Translations under genes and position numbers: made by a program
Origin: Cercis canadensis
Lineage: Eukaryota > Streptophyta > Magnoliopsida > Fabales > Fabaceae
DNA length: 64,000 nt
Assembly (NCBI GenBank): GCA_003255065.1
Contig: QAOA01007318.1
Span: forward strand, 1-64,000
Direction of reading: 5' to 3'
Part shown: in pieces, positions 43,864 to 56,350 of the stretch
How the letters are laid out: each line of letters begins with the position of its first letter
Numbering within the stretch: the stretch's first letter is position 1
The notes under the pieces: model-generated
What the model was told of the DNA's origin: nothing
Databases searched by the model: none
Seen by the model: the letters and a program-made list of their open reading frames with translations, nothing else

Positions 43864-46596
43864 ATGGAATTAATAGCTGCTGGGGCCATAAAAATCTCTG
43901 CGTTGGTTCAACGACCGAGAAGGTCAAGGATGGGGCGTATGATGAACAGACTAACCGAAGAAATAGAACAATGCCGGCTTCAACTTGAAGATGCGGAGAA
44001 ACGACAAGTGAACGATGGAGAGGTGAAAGAATGGCTCGGAAATGTCAAAGATGTATACTACGACATGATTGATGTGTTGGAGGAATGGAGCATTGTGCAA
44101 AAGGAATCGCAGGTACGCCAGTTAGGCCTCTTGCTTTATTTTCTCGGTCCGTTGGGAAAATATCTGCATTACAAGGATTTCGAAGAGAAAATAGAGGAAT
44201 TGATGTACCAAATGCAAAGGTTTAGGAGGGCTGGAGATCGTTTGAAACTTGATGAAAGTTCAATGAAAGGTGGTAGGGATGAGGGAGATTCCTGGCTGCA
44301 AAGACGAGTTATTAGTTCGGTGGTTGTGGAAGCGAGGATGTATGGACGAGATGATGAATCCAAAATTTTAAGGAGCAAGTTGGTGGATGAGATTAGTCAA
44401 CAACAGGGTATTCACTACTTATCCCTTGTAGGAATAGCTGGAATTGGAAAAACTGCACTTGCACAAACTGTCTACAACCACCCTAATGTGCAAGATCATT
44501 TCAAATTGAAGGCGTGGATAAATGTCTCCCATGAATTCAATATGTTCAGGATTGCTACGATCATCATTCAAAGTGTACCAGATACAGCTACAAGCATCCC
44601 AATAGATGAGGTTGAATTGCAAGTTTTACTTCAGCGCGTTCGCCAAATTATTGAAGGAAAGAGATTCCTCTTTGTCCTAGACGATGTGAGGAATGAAGAT
44701 GATGCTTTGTGGCAACAATTACGGGAAATTTGCGAGCATGGCGCTCCAGGAAGTATGATTCTGATAACCACACGCAAGGACCTAGTTGCCCATAATGCGG
44801 GATGCAAGCCCCAAGAAATCATGTGTCTGGGTAGGCTTTCAGATCAGGATTGTTGGTTGATAATTAGAGATTATGCATTTGATTCTTCTATTGATGAGTT
44901 GGAAAAACAAAGACCTTTCACTAAAGTTGGTATAGAGATAGCAAACAAGTGTGAAGGATTGCCTGTTGTAGCGAAATCCCTGGCTGGCATCTTACGCAGC
45001 AGAACATCAGTGCAAGAATGGCTAGAGGTATTGCAAATTGATGTATGGCAAACGTCATCAAATCATCCAGCTGATGTCACATCTTCATTGATGTTGAGCT
45101 ATTATTTCTTGCGTAGTGTATTGAGACAATGCTTGTTGTACTGTTCCATCTTTCCTAAAGATCATATCATAGATGTAGAAAAACTGATTAAACTATGGAT
45201 AGCACAGGGCTATTTTGACTCCGACCATGATAAGATGGAAACAGATGCTGCAAGCTGCTTTCAAGAATTGTTAAACCGCTCCTTCTTTCAAGAATTTAAA
45301 AAGGATGATAAGGGGAACTTAACATGCAAATTGGTAGGCGCAATCAGTGACTTTATCCAATTCCTTGCGAAAAATGAATGCTTCATACTACATGCTGATG
45401 ATAAGACAGAGTTTGAAGAGAATAATTCTTCCAAAAAAACTCGTCATTGGACCCTAAAAGTTGCATCTCAAGCTTCTTTGCCGGGCTTCATTGGCGACAC
45501 AAGAAAACTACACACTCTGATGGTTTTGGCTGAATACTCTTACACAGATCCGACGACACTCTCTAATCTATTGAACCATTTCAGGAGGCTTAGAGCACTA
45601 GACTTGAGTTATTGTTCGGTAAGAGAACTTCCGATCAAGATAGGAAGCTTGCTACATCTAAGGTACCTTGACTTATCATTTAATCGTGATTTGAAGAAAT
45701 TGCCCAAAGTAATATGCGATTTATCTGTTTTGCAAACGTTAAATCTTAATGGGTGTGATTATCTGCGGAAACTACCAAAAGGAATAGGCAAATTATCCCA
45801 CTTAAGGCATCTTGAGATTCTTTGGACTAAAAGTCTTAGCTACTTACCCAAAGGAATCGCTAGTTTGACCTCACTTCGAACATTGAACCGTTTCATTGGG
45901 AATGTTGGAGTCGATAGCAAAGCATGTAATTTTGGAGATCTGAAAAAACTGAACCACCTTCAAGGGTGTATTTCCATTGATGGATTGGGTGGAGCAACTG
46001 ATGTGGCTCAGGCAATGGAAGCGTGTCTCAAAAATAAGGAAAAGATCCTTGGTTTAGACCTGTGGTTTTCTGGAGTAGGATATGAAGGGATAAAGGATGT
46101 TCATGTACTTGAAGCCTTGGAGCCTCCTCCAAGCGTAACATGCCTTGGGATACATTACTACAAAGCCATGTCCTTCCCCCGCTGGATCACAACACTAGAG
46201 AATCTGAGAGAACTAATGCTTTCTGATTGTAGTCAATGTGACACTCTGCCTGCTCTTGGGAAACTGCAATTACTTCAAACACTCGAGATAAGGAATATGA
46301 CTAAGCTGCAAAAGGTGGGTGCTGAATTTTTGGGAATACAATCAGATAGTGGCGAGGAAACAAATTCAGAAATGTGTGCATTCCCCAAACTGGAAAAGCT
46401 GCACTTCTATATGTTGACAGACTGGGAAGAGTGGGAGGAGATAGCAGAGAGGGGAAAAACTCTTTCTATAATGCCTCAACTTTCTTCTTTGTCAATTACC
46501 AACTGCACAAAGATAAGGGCACTCCCAAATTACATCAAGATGAAGAAAAATTTGGAGACTATTCGTGAAAAATGTCCTTCACTGCATGTTGACTAG
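43864..46596 (+). CDS. CC-NBS-LRR immune receptor (RGA-like), MHD motif lost
   Basis: Single-exon 910-aa frame. A short coiled coil with an EDVID-like YDMIDVLEEW (about 66-75) precedes the NB-ARC: P-loop GIAGIGKT (190-197), kinase-2 FLFVLDDV (268-275), RNBS-B GSMILITTRK, GLPV (365-368), RNBS-D CLLYCSIFPKDH and LIKLWIAQGY. Where CNLs have CKMHD..HDF this protein has CKLVGAISDF (about 488-497; codons 45331-45339 for LVG). Leucine-rich repeats follow from about 560 to the end. CNL proteins are cytoplasmic receptors for pathogen effectors that form resistosomes. The N-terminus is about 15-20 residues shorter than typical RGA proteins and lacks their usual opening. Frame intact; no kinase or integrated decoy domain seen. 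Confidence 0.93.
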   Translation: MELIAAGAIKISALVQRPRRSRMGRMMNRLTEEIEQCRLQLEDAEKRQVNDGEVKEWLGNVKDVYYDMIDVLEEWSIVQKESQVRQLGLLLYFLGPLGKYLHYKDFEEKIEELMYQMQRFRRAGDRLKLDESSMKGGRDEGDSWLQRRVISSVVVEARMYGRDDESKILRSKLVDEISQQQGIHYLSLVGIAGIGKTALAQTVYNHPNVQDHFKLKAWINVSHEFNMFRIATIIIQSVPDTATSIPIDEVELQVLLQRVRQIIEGKRFLFVLDDVRNEDDALWQQLREICEHGAPGSMILITTRKDLVAHNAGCKPQEIMCLGRLSDQDCWLIIRDYAFDSSIDELEKQRPFTKVGIEIANKCEGLPVVAKSLAGILRSRTSVQEWLEVLQIDVWQTSSNHPADVTSSLMLSYYFLRSVLRQCLLYCSIFPKDHIIDVEKLIKLWIAQGYFDSDHDKMETDAASCFQELLNRSFFQEFKKDDKGNLTCKLVGAISDFIQFLAKNECFILHADDKTEFEENNSSKKTRHWTLKVASQASLPGFIGDTRKLHTLMVLAEYSYTDPTTLSNLLNHFRRLRALDLSYCSVRELPIKIGSLLHLRYLDLSFNRDLKKLPKVICDLSVLQTLNLNGCDYLRKLPKGIGKLSHLRHLEILWTKSLSYLPKGIASLTSLRTLNRFIGNVGVDSKACNFGDLKKLNHLQGCISIDGLGGATDVAQAMEACLKNKEKILGLDLWFSGVGYEGIKDVHVLEALEPPPSVTCLGIHYYKAMSFPRWITTLENLRELMLSDCSQCDTLPALGKLQLLQTLEIRNMTKLQKVGAEFLGIQSDSGEETNSEMCAFPKLEKLHFYMLTDWEEWEEIAERGKTLSIMPQLSSLSITNCTKIRALPNYIKMKKNLETIREKCPSLHVD

Positions 46597-49230
46597 ACGG
46601 ATTGCAGAAAGGAGGCCAAAGGTAAACCTGTGCATTACTATTCTTTTTTACCATCCTTTAATCCACTTTGTTATCTTATAATTCCCTATCTATTTTTATT
46701 TTTAAGATAGTTATAAGTTCTAAAATTAACTGATTTTTCCCCGTTACTGAGCATGTTAATTTGGCTGTTCTATCACTAAGCATGGTTTTTGGTTGATAGT
46801 TATGTTGCTTGGTTTGAAACTATTATGTTAGAGTTGCCTTTCAATATATATATAGAATGAATAATTGTTTGAATAATTTTATTCTTCTTTTTAGCAGGCA
46901 TTTGGCCGCAAACTCGGGAGCAGCACTACCAACCTTGATGGAAGAGGAGGCCAAATGAACATTCAGCGCAGCCAACAAACACTACAAGCAAGTTTTCAAA
47001 GTCGTGTTCGCATCAGATTTGTCAAGCGTGGGTTGTACTTGCAATTTTTTTCATGTCATTCTTGGTTAGATTACTATGTTGTGAAATTTAGATATTCTAA
47101 GTTGTGTTTGGAATCATGGCTAAAATATAAGTTGAGTTTGAGATCAAGCTGGAAAAAATGTTCTGCTTATTTCTACTTGTGCTCAAATTAAACATTGTTG
47201 TATTCTGGCCTTTAGCTGTGAAGAAAGAATAAATTTTAAGGGTGATTGCTGACCGAATTTGAATCCTTCAACATCCTCTGCAATAGAAACAATGAAACGT
47301 CTTAAAAAATGAGTGAGTCCCGCCAAAATAAAAGCAAATTCTTTCCTAATAAGAGCTCGAGCTCCCTAAACCGGGACAACTTCAGGTGCGCGTATTTAGC
47401 CAAAACAAGAACCAGAGCCCCGAGAAACGTATTAACTCAGGAGCAATAGCCTTGACAACTCTAACGATATATGTAATTTCATAAACGCAAATATTACTCT
47501 AACAATCATGTCTTTGTCATCGTTTGTTGCAAGGAATCATCCTTACAAGACTTTGGAAATATGAGGCACGTGTGTGGGCCAACACATCAACACCCATGTT
47601 TTATGTATTTAATGAATTTGTAGACGACTAAATTAGAAGTCTGTACTCTGTAGCAAAAACATATAATAAGAAGACCAAGCAGAAAAAAGTAATCCCATGT
47701 ACGAAGACTTTTTTTTTTCCTCTTTTCTTTTCATTTGCTTTGTTTTGCTGCTGGTGGTTAAGACTCTGAATTTGAACATGAAATTTATAAACTCTAAGAA
47801 CAATTTTAATATCGCTCGACTATAAGCAATTTATTTTTCTTTTCATTTGCTTATTCAACAAGCTATAAACAAACAAGCACAGAGCAGCTAGCAATTACTA
47901 ATGGTGTGGGAGGTCAATACTAGTGCTCGTAGTAGTTACTGTCAAGAACCAATTCAACTTAAAAACTTAAGTTATTAAATAAAAGTTTATGAATAGTTTT
48001 ATATCTAATACGCCCCCATACGCAAAATACTTTTAGACTTAAAGCATAGAACAAAGTATAAGTAGGTCTATATTTTGTTTTACGCTTCAAGCCCAAAGGA
48101 CTTTTGCGAGTGTGGACGTGTTAAATATAAAATCATTCATGAGTCTTCGCTTAACAATTTAAACTTTTAGATAAAGACCTAAAAATGATTTTATATCACC
48201 ACTACTAGTATTTGTTATTAATCATGCTCATGCACACCCAGATTTTTTAAAAGGGTTGTCATGTGCAGATATGTCAATGCCACCAACTAAGCCATAGACA
48301 ACTTGATGTGTTTATAAGTGCGATTGCATTAAATATATTTTTTTTAAACCAAAAGCTCCCAACTCCAAAGATAAGGATGAACTCTGAAGTCTTAACAATA
48401 CTTCGATGAAATTATTGTCATTAAACTTTTATAATCTAATTTCAGTTATCTATGTGTACCTTAAAAAAAATATTTAATCTCAATTATTGAGCATCTAGAT
48501 ATATATAAATCAATCTATACATTAAAATTACAAGAATAGGTGTGTGTGTGAGTAATAAGTATCTGGGGCGGGTGAGACCGCAAGATTAAGGGTGTGTCTT
48601 TTCTGCATCGATTAGTAGAAGTTAAGACTTTGCTCGGCTATTATTTGTAGCTAATTGACTTTGATAAAATATTTATAAAAATAGGATACTTGAAAAATTA
48701 ATTTATATTTTGGGACATTTTTAAATAAAATNCTAAATATTAGGGTTAACTACTATATAAAAAGTATGCTTATCAATAATGCAGCCAAACAGATAGTAGA
48801 CATTTTGACCAAAGTAGTGTAGTTAGGATAGTTATTTACCAAAATAGAGTAGTTGGAAACAAATTTACTAAAATAGAGTAGTTTTAAAAAAATCAAAAAA
48901 GAAAAAAAAAATAGATGGCTGGGATGCGGGCCCCACCGTACACATCGGGGGGCCCGTGGCGTGTCCCCAAAGAAGGCTCCCTCCCTCCGGCAGTGTGTCT
49001 CCTCTTGTATTTTGCTGCAGTTTTTCCTTTTCTTGAGTGTTTGACCACCCAAAATGTAGCCCCCAGCTCCCTGCTGATTATTTTAATGGTCGAATCAGCT
49101 TGTGCCACGTNTCTTTGATATCCAAGCTTAGCACTAAACACTCTGTGGTAGGTATTTTGTTCTCAATGCCTTTGTTTATGTAGCTTCTTTTCATTGGCCA
49201 CGTGTTGCTGACCTCTGTCCTGTTTACCAG
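46597..49230. other. 3' flank of NLR and long intergenic region
   Basis: The NLR 3' UTR probably carries an intron (AAAG|GTAAAC at 46621, acceptor AGCAG near 46897). Beyond 47,200 the sequence is AT-rich without a credible gene. Single Ns at 48732 and 49111; a GC-rich block at 48915-49000 (gcgggccccaccg, ggggggcccgtgg) differs from its surroundings and may come from another contig. Confidence 0.5.
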
Positions 49231-50755
49231 TTTGGAAGGTCTACTCCCGGGGTCGCACTTGCTAAGAGCCAAAATCTGAGGCGTCCCAGTAAGTCACAAT
49301 TTCCTGAGATTTTCTGAATCCTTCACTAGAGTTTGTCTAACGTTATGGATTTTAATGTCGTCTGTAAATTTTTCTTTAGTCTATAGGGGGAATATATGAT
49401 GAAAAATATATTTTCAGGAGAGTCACGTGTATTTCTCTGTTAAATGGATGATCAGCTTATGATGTTGGACATTACTGCAGGTCCGTTGATCAGATTTCAA
49501 ACCCAGTCAAAACTGCAAAGCCAGATAAAGAGGATGATGATACCCATTCCACAACTTCGTACGACTTATACCCTATTACTCTTTGTGATCCATTGCCAAG
49601 CAATAGCACTTTCGTCTCATTTGAATCCTGTTCACATGTCTATGTCATTGATATTTGATGATGCCCCCCCATTTCTTCTTGTTTGGCCGGAAATGTTCAC
49701 AACTTTCTGTTTATATGCTATCAGGAGTTTAACCCCTCGACGGAAGAGCAGTGGTTCTGGATTTTCTTTCAGATTGGAAGAACGTGCTGAAAAGCGGAAG
49801 GAGGTTCTTGCTGCAACCTTACACCCTATTGATATTATTATTACAAATGACAGACACTAATCCTATTTTTTCTCCCCTTGTCTTTCAGTTCTTCTCAAAG
49901 TTAGAAGAGAAAATTCAGGCAAAGGAAGCAGAGAAAACTAACCTGCAAGAAAAATCAAAGGTTTCAGCACTAACAACTTGATGAACTCAAAATGATTTCT
50001 GCTCCATCTAGTCGTTTGGGTTTTCACTCGCAGCTTTGCCTCCATTTTTTTGTTTTGGATTTCTGGCAGGAAAACCAGGAGGCAGAGATCAAGCAGTTGA
50101 GGAAGAGCATGGCATTCAGAGCCACTCCAATGCCAACTTTCTATAAGGAGCCTCCTCCAAAAGTTGAACTGAAGAAGGTAACTCATCTGTTTCATCTTCT
50201 CTCAACTGATAAAGCTGTCCAGCAGGACTTACGATATACTTGTCTGCCTTAGCTTGTTTCCTTCACTTTTGCAATTAAAATTATGTGATTCTTCTTTCTA
50301 TTTTCATTCTTCTTTAGATACCAACAACCCGCCCAAAATCTCCAAAGCTTGGAAGGAACAAAGGTTCTGCTGTGAACAACAATTCAGAAGAAGATAAATC
50401 ATGTTCCAGCCCACACAAGAAACAACAGAATGATTCAGCCAGGGCAGTGATGATAAAATCTGATAAAGATGTTACTTCAAAGAAACCAATCAGAAAAACC
50501 CAAGCTAGGCTGCAGGCTCAGGAATCTGCAACCAAAAAAACTGACGGGGAGTCTGTGAGGTCTACTGCAAGGAAGGTCACAGAAACTAGCCAAAACGGGA
50601 AAGTCTGCATAGTAAGTTACGAAGGAAACCAAGATTCACCACCCGTTAACAATTCTGAATGCAAAAATGACAGAGAGCTAGAATCTGAAAAAGTTATTGC
50701 CCCAAACAGTGGAATGGTCTTAAATTCACCTGCACCTCAGATTGTATCATATTGA
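49231..50755 (+). CDS. WVD2-like (WDL) TPX2-family microtubule-binding protein, 5' part missing
   Basis: Exons recognised: 49231-49288 ([18 protein letters not shown]), 49482-49558 ([19 protein letters not shown]), 49725-49790 ([26 protein letters not shown]), 49889-49960 ([16 protein letters not shown]), 50070-50177 ([13 protein letters not shown]...VELKK) and 50318-50755 ([13 protein letters not shown] to the stop). The stretch [14 protein letters not shown]...RPKSP is the TPX2/KLEEK domain of plant WVD2/WDL proteins, which bundle cortical microtubules. The last four exons join in frame. The first two do not: the phase is off by one base. The N-terminal exons are not found upstream, where an N lies at 49111. 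The C-terminal 110 residues are charged and unstructured. Confidence 0.82.
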
Positions 50756-51747
50756 GTTACTGTTAAGAGTTTATACTCGTATAAGCGGACCTAGTATTTA
50801 CTTAAACTTAGGAATACCATGTTTACATTGTTACCAGTATTATAATTTCATTGTTATTGTGAATAGAGGTTGTTTGTTGCTCATCATAATCATGCATTGC
50901 AAATAAAGATAATTGATTATTACTTTGAGCTGTTACCCTTTATAATGAATTTTGAAGAGCTTTATTAATTCATTATTTAGCAATGTGATCACTGTACATG
51001 CATTTTGACATCTGATTGAAGAAACCTCTAAGGCCCAAAGCTCGGAGACCATTACCCTTTTCTGCTTCTACTTAAGCAAAATATGCAAGACGGTTCCCCT
51101 TGAAGCCCATATTTAGCAATGTGATCACTGTACATATTAATGTGTTTTAATGGTTGAAATGACCTTAAATGGAATAGACGACTTAGATCTAAGCAGCATG
51201 ACTCAAGTGATATGACTGGATCTCTTCCCATGGTTGAACCTTATTCATCATCACGAGTGAAACTAGACACTTTCAGCTCCACCAATGTTCCAGTATTCTA
51301 CTATGATGAAATTTAAATCCAATACCAGTTAAAAGAAACAGGCTCATAGAGATATCTGTTAGAATCATACCTTACTGAAATCACAAAAAAAATTATCTTC
51401 AGTAAGCAAAGTCTTTCCAAATTTTGTCTGTACATATATATAACAAAAAATGTTCAGAACATTGTACATTTGAGTATCAAAATCGAGTTCGGGCATTCAA
51501 CTGGCAATAGACCAGATAGAAATCTGTTTCATCACCGGCCTTTATGAAGTCCGGGTAATATGTTGTTTAATGTTTAATAACGGATTTACCGCAGCAATTC
51601 AATACTTGGGAGGTAGCTGTTTCCATTAACTCTCCCAAAATGTAACCTTCAATTTTCTGAAAACAGATGACACCAAAATCATTAAAAGGTCCCCAACGTG
51701 ATAGATGAACTCCGAGCTAATAGCATTAATGATGTAAGCTCCATATG
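50756..51747. other. Convergent 3' flanks of WDL and RPAP2-like genes
   Basis: Two genes end towards each other across about 1 kb. The phrase agcaatgtgatcactgtacat occurs at 50980 and 51114. It should hold both 3' UTRs. Nothing else seen. Confidence 0.55.
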
Positions 51748-54700
51748 TCACGCTCCACTTTGAGCAGAAAAATGGGGGGCTCGGCCAAGTGGTATTATCA
51801 GATCCTTCAAAACCTCATACTCTTCCATACCTATTCGGGTACCATCCAACACCTGTTTAACCAAACCAGCACCAGAGCAATGTTTAACAAAAATTTACAT
51901 TGGAAAGTGAGGTGAAAATTCCCTTGCATCAAACTTAGATGTGAAATAAAATAACATGTACTAGCGAAACAATAAAATAACATGTACTAGCGAAACAATA
52001 AGTTATGTTAACCTTCACATCATATTAATAGCTATCATCAATCAAAAAAAAAAAAAAAGGTTTTTATTAGCAAATAGGTACTGTAGAAACGTAAGTTAAT
52101 TGAATAACCTCAAGCAAAAGATCTTTATCATACAAAGGGAAAAGGCTTTTTCACCAGAATACATAAGCAATACAGCATTATTATGTGACGCTTCATGCAT
52201 ATCAATTAGATTCCTGCACAAATAATTTACAAAAAATAGTAAACAGCATGATATAGAAAAGTGGTCTCACCTTGTGAAACAACATCCTCCTATCTGTCAT
52301 GTACGAGATAAGAGAAGGTATTCTACAAACAGAGAGTGCATCCAAGAACAAAAGAACAACCACTTGCCATTGTCTCATTTTGAGTGGTGGAAGCGCATCC
52401 ATAAATGACATTGTTTCCAGGAAGCGTGCCTAAGATAAGGTCATGAGAACTCAATCAAATATAATCCATCCATACACTAATAATTGAACTGATTAAATTT
52501 TTTTAATACAGAAATAAAGATTATATTCGCAGTTGTTTCCTCAACGAGCATAACTTAATTTGAAACTCAATTATGACACATAATAACTAGAAAAAACAGA
52601 CAACTTCATAATCCTACCATCCCTTGCTCCAAAGTAGATACTGGTATTGGCAGCCTGAGATCAGCAACAACTACAGGTAAGGCTCGAGCAAGACAACCAG
52701 CCAATGTTTGTTTTATTTCATAAGACCGACCATCTGCCAAGACAATTTTACGAGCATACTCTCTCCCATTAATTGATAGATATTCTTCATGAAAACTTTC
52801 ATCCCTCCCATATATATATACCAAAGAAGATGACGTCAACCACGAAAAGAGAGCATTCCACATCGTTGCAAAAGGTGACAACTGAAAGTAAGAAGTTGAA
52901 AAAGCATCAATAGTTGTATGCCATAAAGATTATATCTTGAAAATGCATGCAAGTTTGTATAAGTTTGACAAGAGACTTACAGTCAAACTGAAACCCTCTG
53001 GTGGAGCATCATACCAAGAATCTTCAGAGTCGAACAAATCTACATCTGGAAATCCAGGCTTTCTTGGCCATTTCAAAGTCACTGAATCTGTTTCTAGCAG
53101 ATCAACATCATCCATAGTCCCCTCTTCACCAACATCTTGTGGAGGTGGCAATATAATGATTCCAGCATCAGAAACTGGACAAGATTCATAGAAAGCCAAA
53201 AACTCCATTAGAAATGAGCCAAGTTTTATATGAAAAGTTGAAAACCTATGAAAGAAAATGGTAATTACCAGCATCAGTAACTTCAGATCCTCCAGACACA
53301 ACTGCTTCTGATGCCTCGGTCAGTGCAATTGCACAGGCTTCTGCTGATGCACAGCGTAAAATATCTTCATCATCTGTATTACCTACTATTTCAGATTTTT
53401 TTTTGATGTCTCCCATATCTCTAACCTCACAAAGACTTTTACTTCCAGAGCTGTCAATTTTCTCATCAGCCCAGGTGACTGAGCGACTAAGTTTTTTTTC
53501 GCCAGAGGATTTAAGAGAGGACTTGGTCTTAGTCTTGCTGAATTTAGTGGCTTTCTCAACCCGGGATTTCTCTTCAGCATTTCCAGCGTCTAAATTTGAA
53601 GCAGACGCATCACTATTAGTGGCTATTCTACTTTGTTCCCCTTTCAGTTGTATTGATTTTCTCTCAGAATCATTCCTTTCCGCATCACATTGTCTTTGTG
53701 ATATGGCGACAGAGTGTTTAACTTTTTTTTTGTCCGAAGTTTCAAGAGAGGATTTGGCTGCTTCCTTGACTCTTGTTTCCTTGTCTGCTTTTGAGGTACT
53801 TAGATTTATAGAACTTGTGAAAGATGAAGACAGCTGTTGAATGCCATGATCGTCCTTTGGCTGCTCCAATATCCTTTCAGAATCAGTCTCCATAGGAATA
53901 AATGATGAGTCCCAATTCACAATTCGATCATCTAAGTTTTTTATATTCACTTCTGCTGTTGGTTTAATTTTATGATCTGAAGTAGTCTCTGTTTGACCAA
54001 ATGGCAATTTTGAAACACTATACTCATCTTGAGTAATTATAGTACTTGTGAACTTCATCTCATTCAAAATTGAATTTTTCTGACCACTTAACTTGCCAGA
54101 ACTAGCTTTGGTCCCTGCAATGCCAATCAAGTTCACTTAGTCGGAAAACGAAATAAAATTAAAATTAGCGATTCTATTCCTCCAATTCTCAGAAACCAAG
54201 CAAGAGTTAGGTCCTCAGCTCTGGAGTCACGATCACTAATATACCAAAAATTAAACATGATACAACAAAAAAGACAGTCTGAAGCAGAAAATGGCATATA
54301 ATCATCTAATTATTCTGAGGCATATCTTCCTCAAAGTAAGCCAGGATACCAATAAAATCTCACCTGTTTTGAGACCCTTCCCAGAGGAACCCTTTGAATC
54401 ACTATCTCTCTTTTTTGGCACATACCCTTCAATTGCATTTGATGGACCAGTCCACTGCTCCAATGACGCCTCCCCAGTGCTAGTTTCTGTTTTCTCCTGA
54501 ATTTTCAAGCCAGACAACCCTAAATCCCCATTTTTTACCAAATTCTCTTCTGGTTCCAGACGCATATTGGAAAATAACCTAAGCACCTCATTCAGTTTCT
54601 TCCGGTCTAAAGCTGAGCATCTCTCATCTTGTAAGCTCCCAGCAAAAGCTTTGCTGTTAACAACACAACTGGAAGAACAATACATGTAAGTCTCATGTAG

Positions 54701-54955
54701 ATCATAGACCTTGTGCTCCTTCAATGAAATTCGATATCTGCCCTTCCGGGGGCGATCAGATGGCAGAGGATTGCAGCAAAGGGGATAACCACAAACGTTT
54801 GTGATGGACCGTTCAGTTACAACATCTTCATAATCACTCCTTGACATTAGAGACCCAGCTGCAAACAGCTGGTCTTCATTCTGGATGCCTTCAAGGAGGG
54901 CCACCTGCATTTTATAAACAGCATCTTTTACAGAAACTGGTTGATCCTTTTCCAT
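51748..54955 (-). CDS. RPAP2/RTR1-type RNA polymerase II CTD phosphatase
   Basis: Six exons join in frame: 54955-54364, 54114-53269, 53174-52981, 52881-52618, 52429-52271 and 51852-51748, for 719 aa. The N-terminal 150 residues form the RTR1 zinc domain, with CGYPLC and CSSSC as the Cys pairs. A long Ser/Lys-rich linker (200-480) contains SVTWADEK, and the C-terminal part (about 480-719) has conserved plant segments such as FATMWNALFSWLTSSSLVYIYG, GRSYEIKQTL and LDALSVCRIPSL. The family dephosphorylates Ser5 of the Pol II CTD and helps bring Pol II into the nucleus. The start at 54955 (MEKDQPVSVKDAVYKMQ) is preferred to an in-frame ATG 57 bp upstream, whose peptide does not look like the family. 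All introns are GT-AG. Confidence 0.93.
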
Positions 54956-56105
54956 TGGACTGGAGCTTTTGAACCAAATATATGGAACTGCATTGTGGGC
55001 ATAAAACACCATATCAGATAACTACATTCAATAGAATTTCAGTTCAAATACAGAAAGCTCATAATATTGAAGTATGCCCATGATGGACGTGTAAAGTGGG
55101 GTGGGAACTAAATCAGTGAATTTGTAGATTTTTTTTATCAAGAAAAGAAAAGGAATTGAAACTTTGTAAGAGCATAGGTTTTCTATTAAATCACATGAAG
55201 TAATACCTAAGCACACGCATAAGACACACGAAGCTTGCACATAATAGAACCCTTAAAACCCTAAACCCTCTTCTTTTACTGATGTATTCAGTGGCGGAGA
55301 GCAAATTGGGATTCTTGAGGGAAAGCAAGGGAGAAGAAATAAAAGCATTATTTTTTTATTTTTTTTTTGCCTTAGCACAGATTGATAAAGGAGACAGAGG
55401 ATTACCCAGAAGTAAGGAGACAAAGGATTACCCACACACTAAATCTGAAATTTCAATTCCTCTTTCTCGATCTGCTCCCTTTCTCCCTGCTTAGGTCTCT
55501 ATTTCTATTCCTCTTGCTCTAGCCCTGTCTCCATCTTTATTTCATATTCTTTCACTCTACCCTCTCTTCTTTCTCTCTGACCTCCGTTCTAGTGTTCTAC
55601 TGAAAATTCTTGTGTACGTGGGTTATACGGCGCGTTTATTTTAATATATATGGGTTTTGTATTCATCTAGAGTTATGGCCAACATTAGTTCATTTTTTTA
55701 AATTTTTTTTTTGATTATGATATTGAATTCAAAAACAAAAATTACAAGCCATTACCCTAAAAATGTCAGTATTACCCAACTACAGTCTATTTGATTTTTA
55801 GGTTCTTAAAAAATGTAGTAGAGTTGGAGTTTTCGGTTTTATTCAGATGAAACCCAAACCAAACCAGCCAAAACCGTAATCATCACTATTTTTTATATCT
55901 ATTATTAAATATTATTCATTCATATTTATTGAATAAATTAATAAAAATAACATGTAAACTTAGTGATACTTTTGCTAGTCATAAAAATTAAAGGTTTAGT
56001 ATCATAAATTTTATTATTATCACATACTTTCATCTTTTTTTAAAACATATTGTATTCTTATATAACTCAAAAAAAATTATAAATATAAATATAATCTTAA
56101 TGTGA
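54956..56105. other. Upstream region of the RPAP2-like gene and AT-rich intergenic DNA
   Basis: 55270-55600 is CT-rich on the plus strand, i.e. GA-rich on the gene strand, which fits a leader or promoter. Beyond 55650 it is AT-rich. No other gene. Confidence 0.5.
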
Positions 56106-56109
56106 AACA

Positions 56110-56350
56110 AATTAAGAAATTATTATTTTCACATCCTATTTTACTAATATTATATTTTATTTAATGTCTAAATATAATATAGACTAAATTATTTGTAATT
56201 AATATAATTTTTTTAAAATTTTGACTACAAATTTTCTATATTAAATTAGGATTTTTACAATTGACTAAAAAAAATTATATTAAATAAAGATAAATTAGTC
56301 TATATTATATTTAGACATTAAATAAAGTATGTCATTAGGAAAATTGAATG
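56110..56350. repeat. AT-rich foldback repeat, second member of the 8292-8530 family
   Basis: Inverted arms: left around 56130-56190 (cctattttactaat...ttatttaatgtctaaatataatatag) and right around 56300-56365 as its reverse complement. The core taat.t.taaatataatata is shared with the element at 8310-8495. No coding capacity. Confidence 0.6.

Noticed and set aside
46955..47191. 78-codon frame downstream of the NLR
   Set aside because: It has no motif, lies in the probable 3' UTR after a spliced leader-like acceptor, and has the composition of chance AT-rich sequence.
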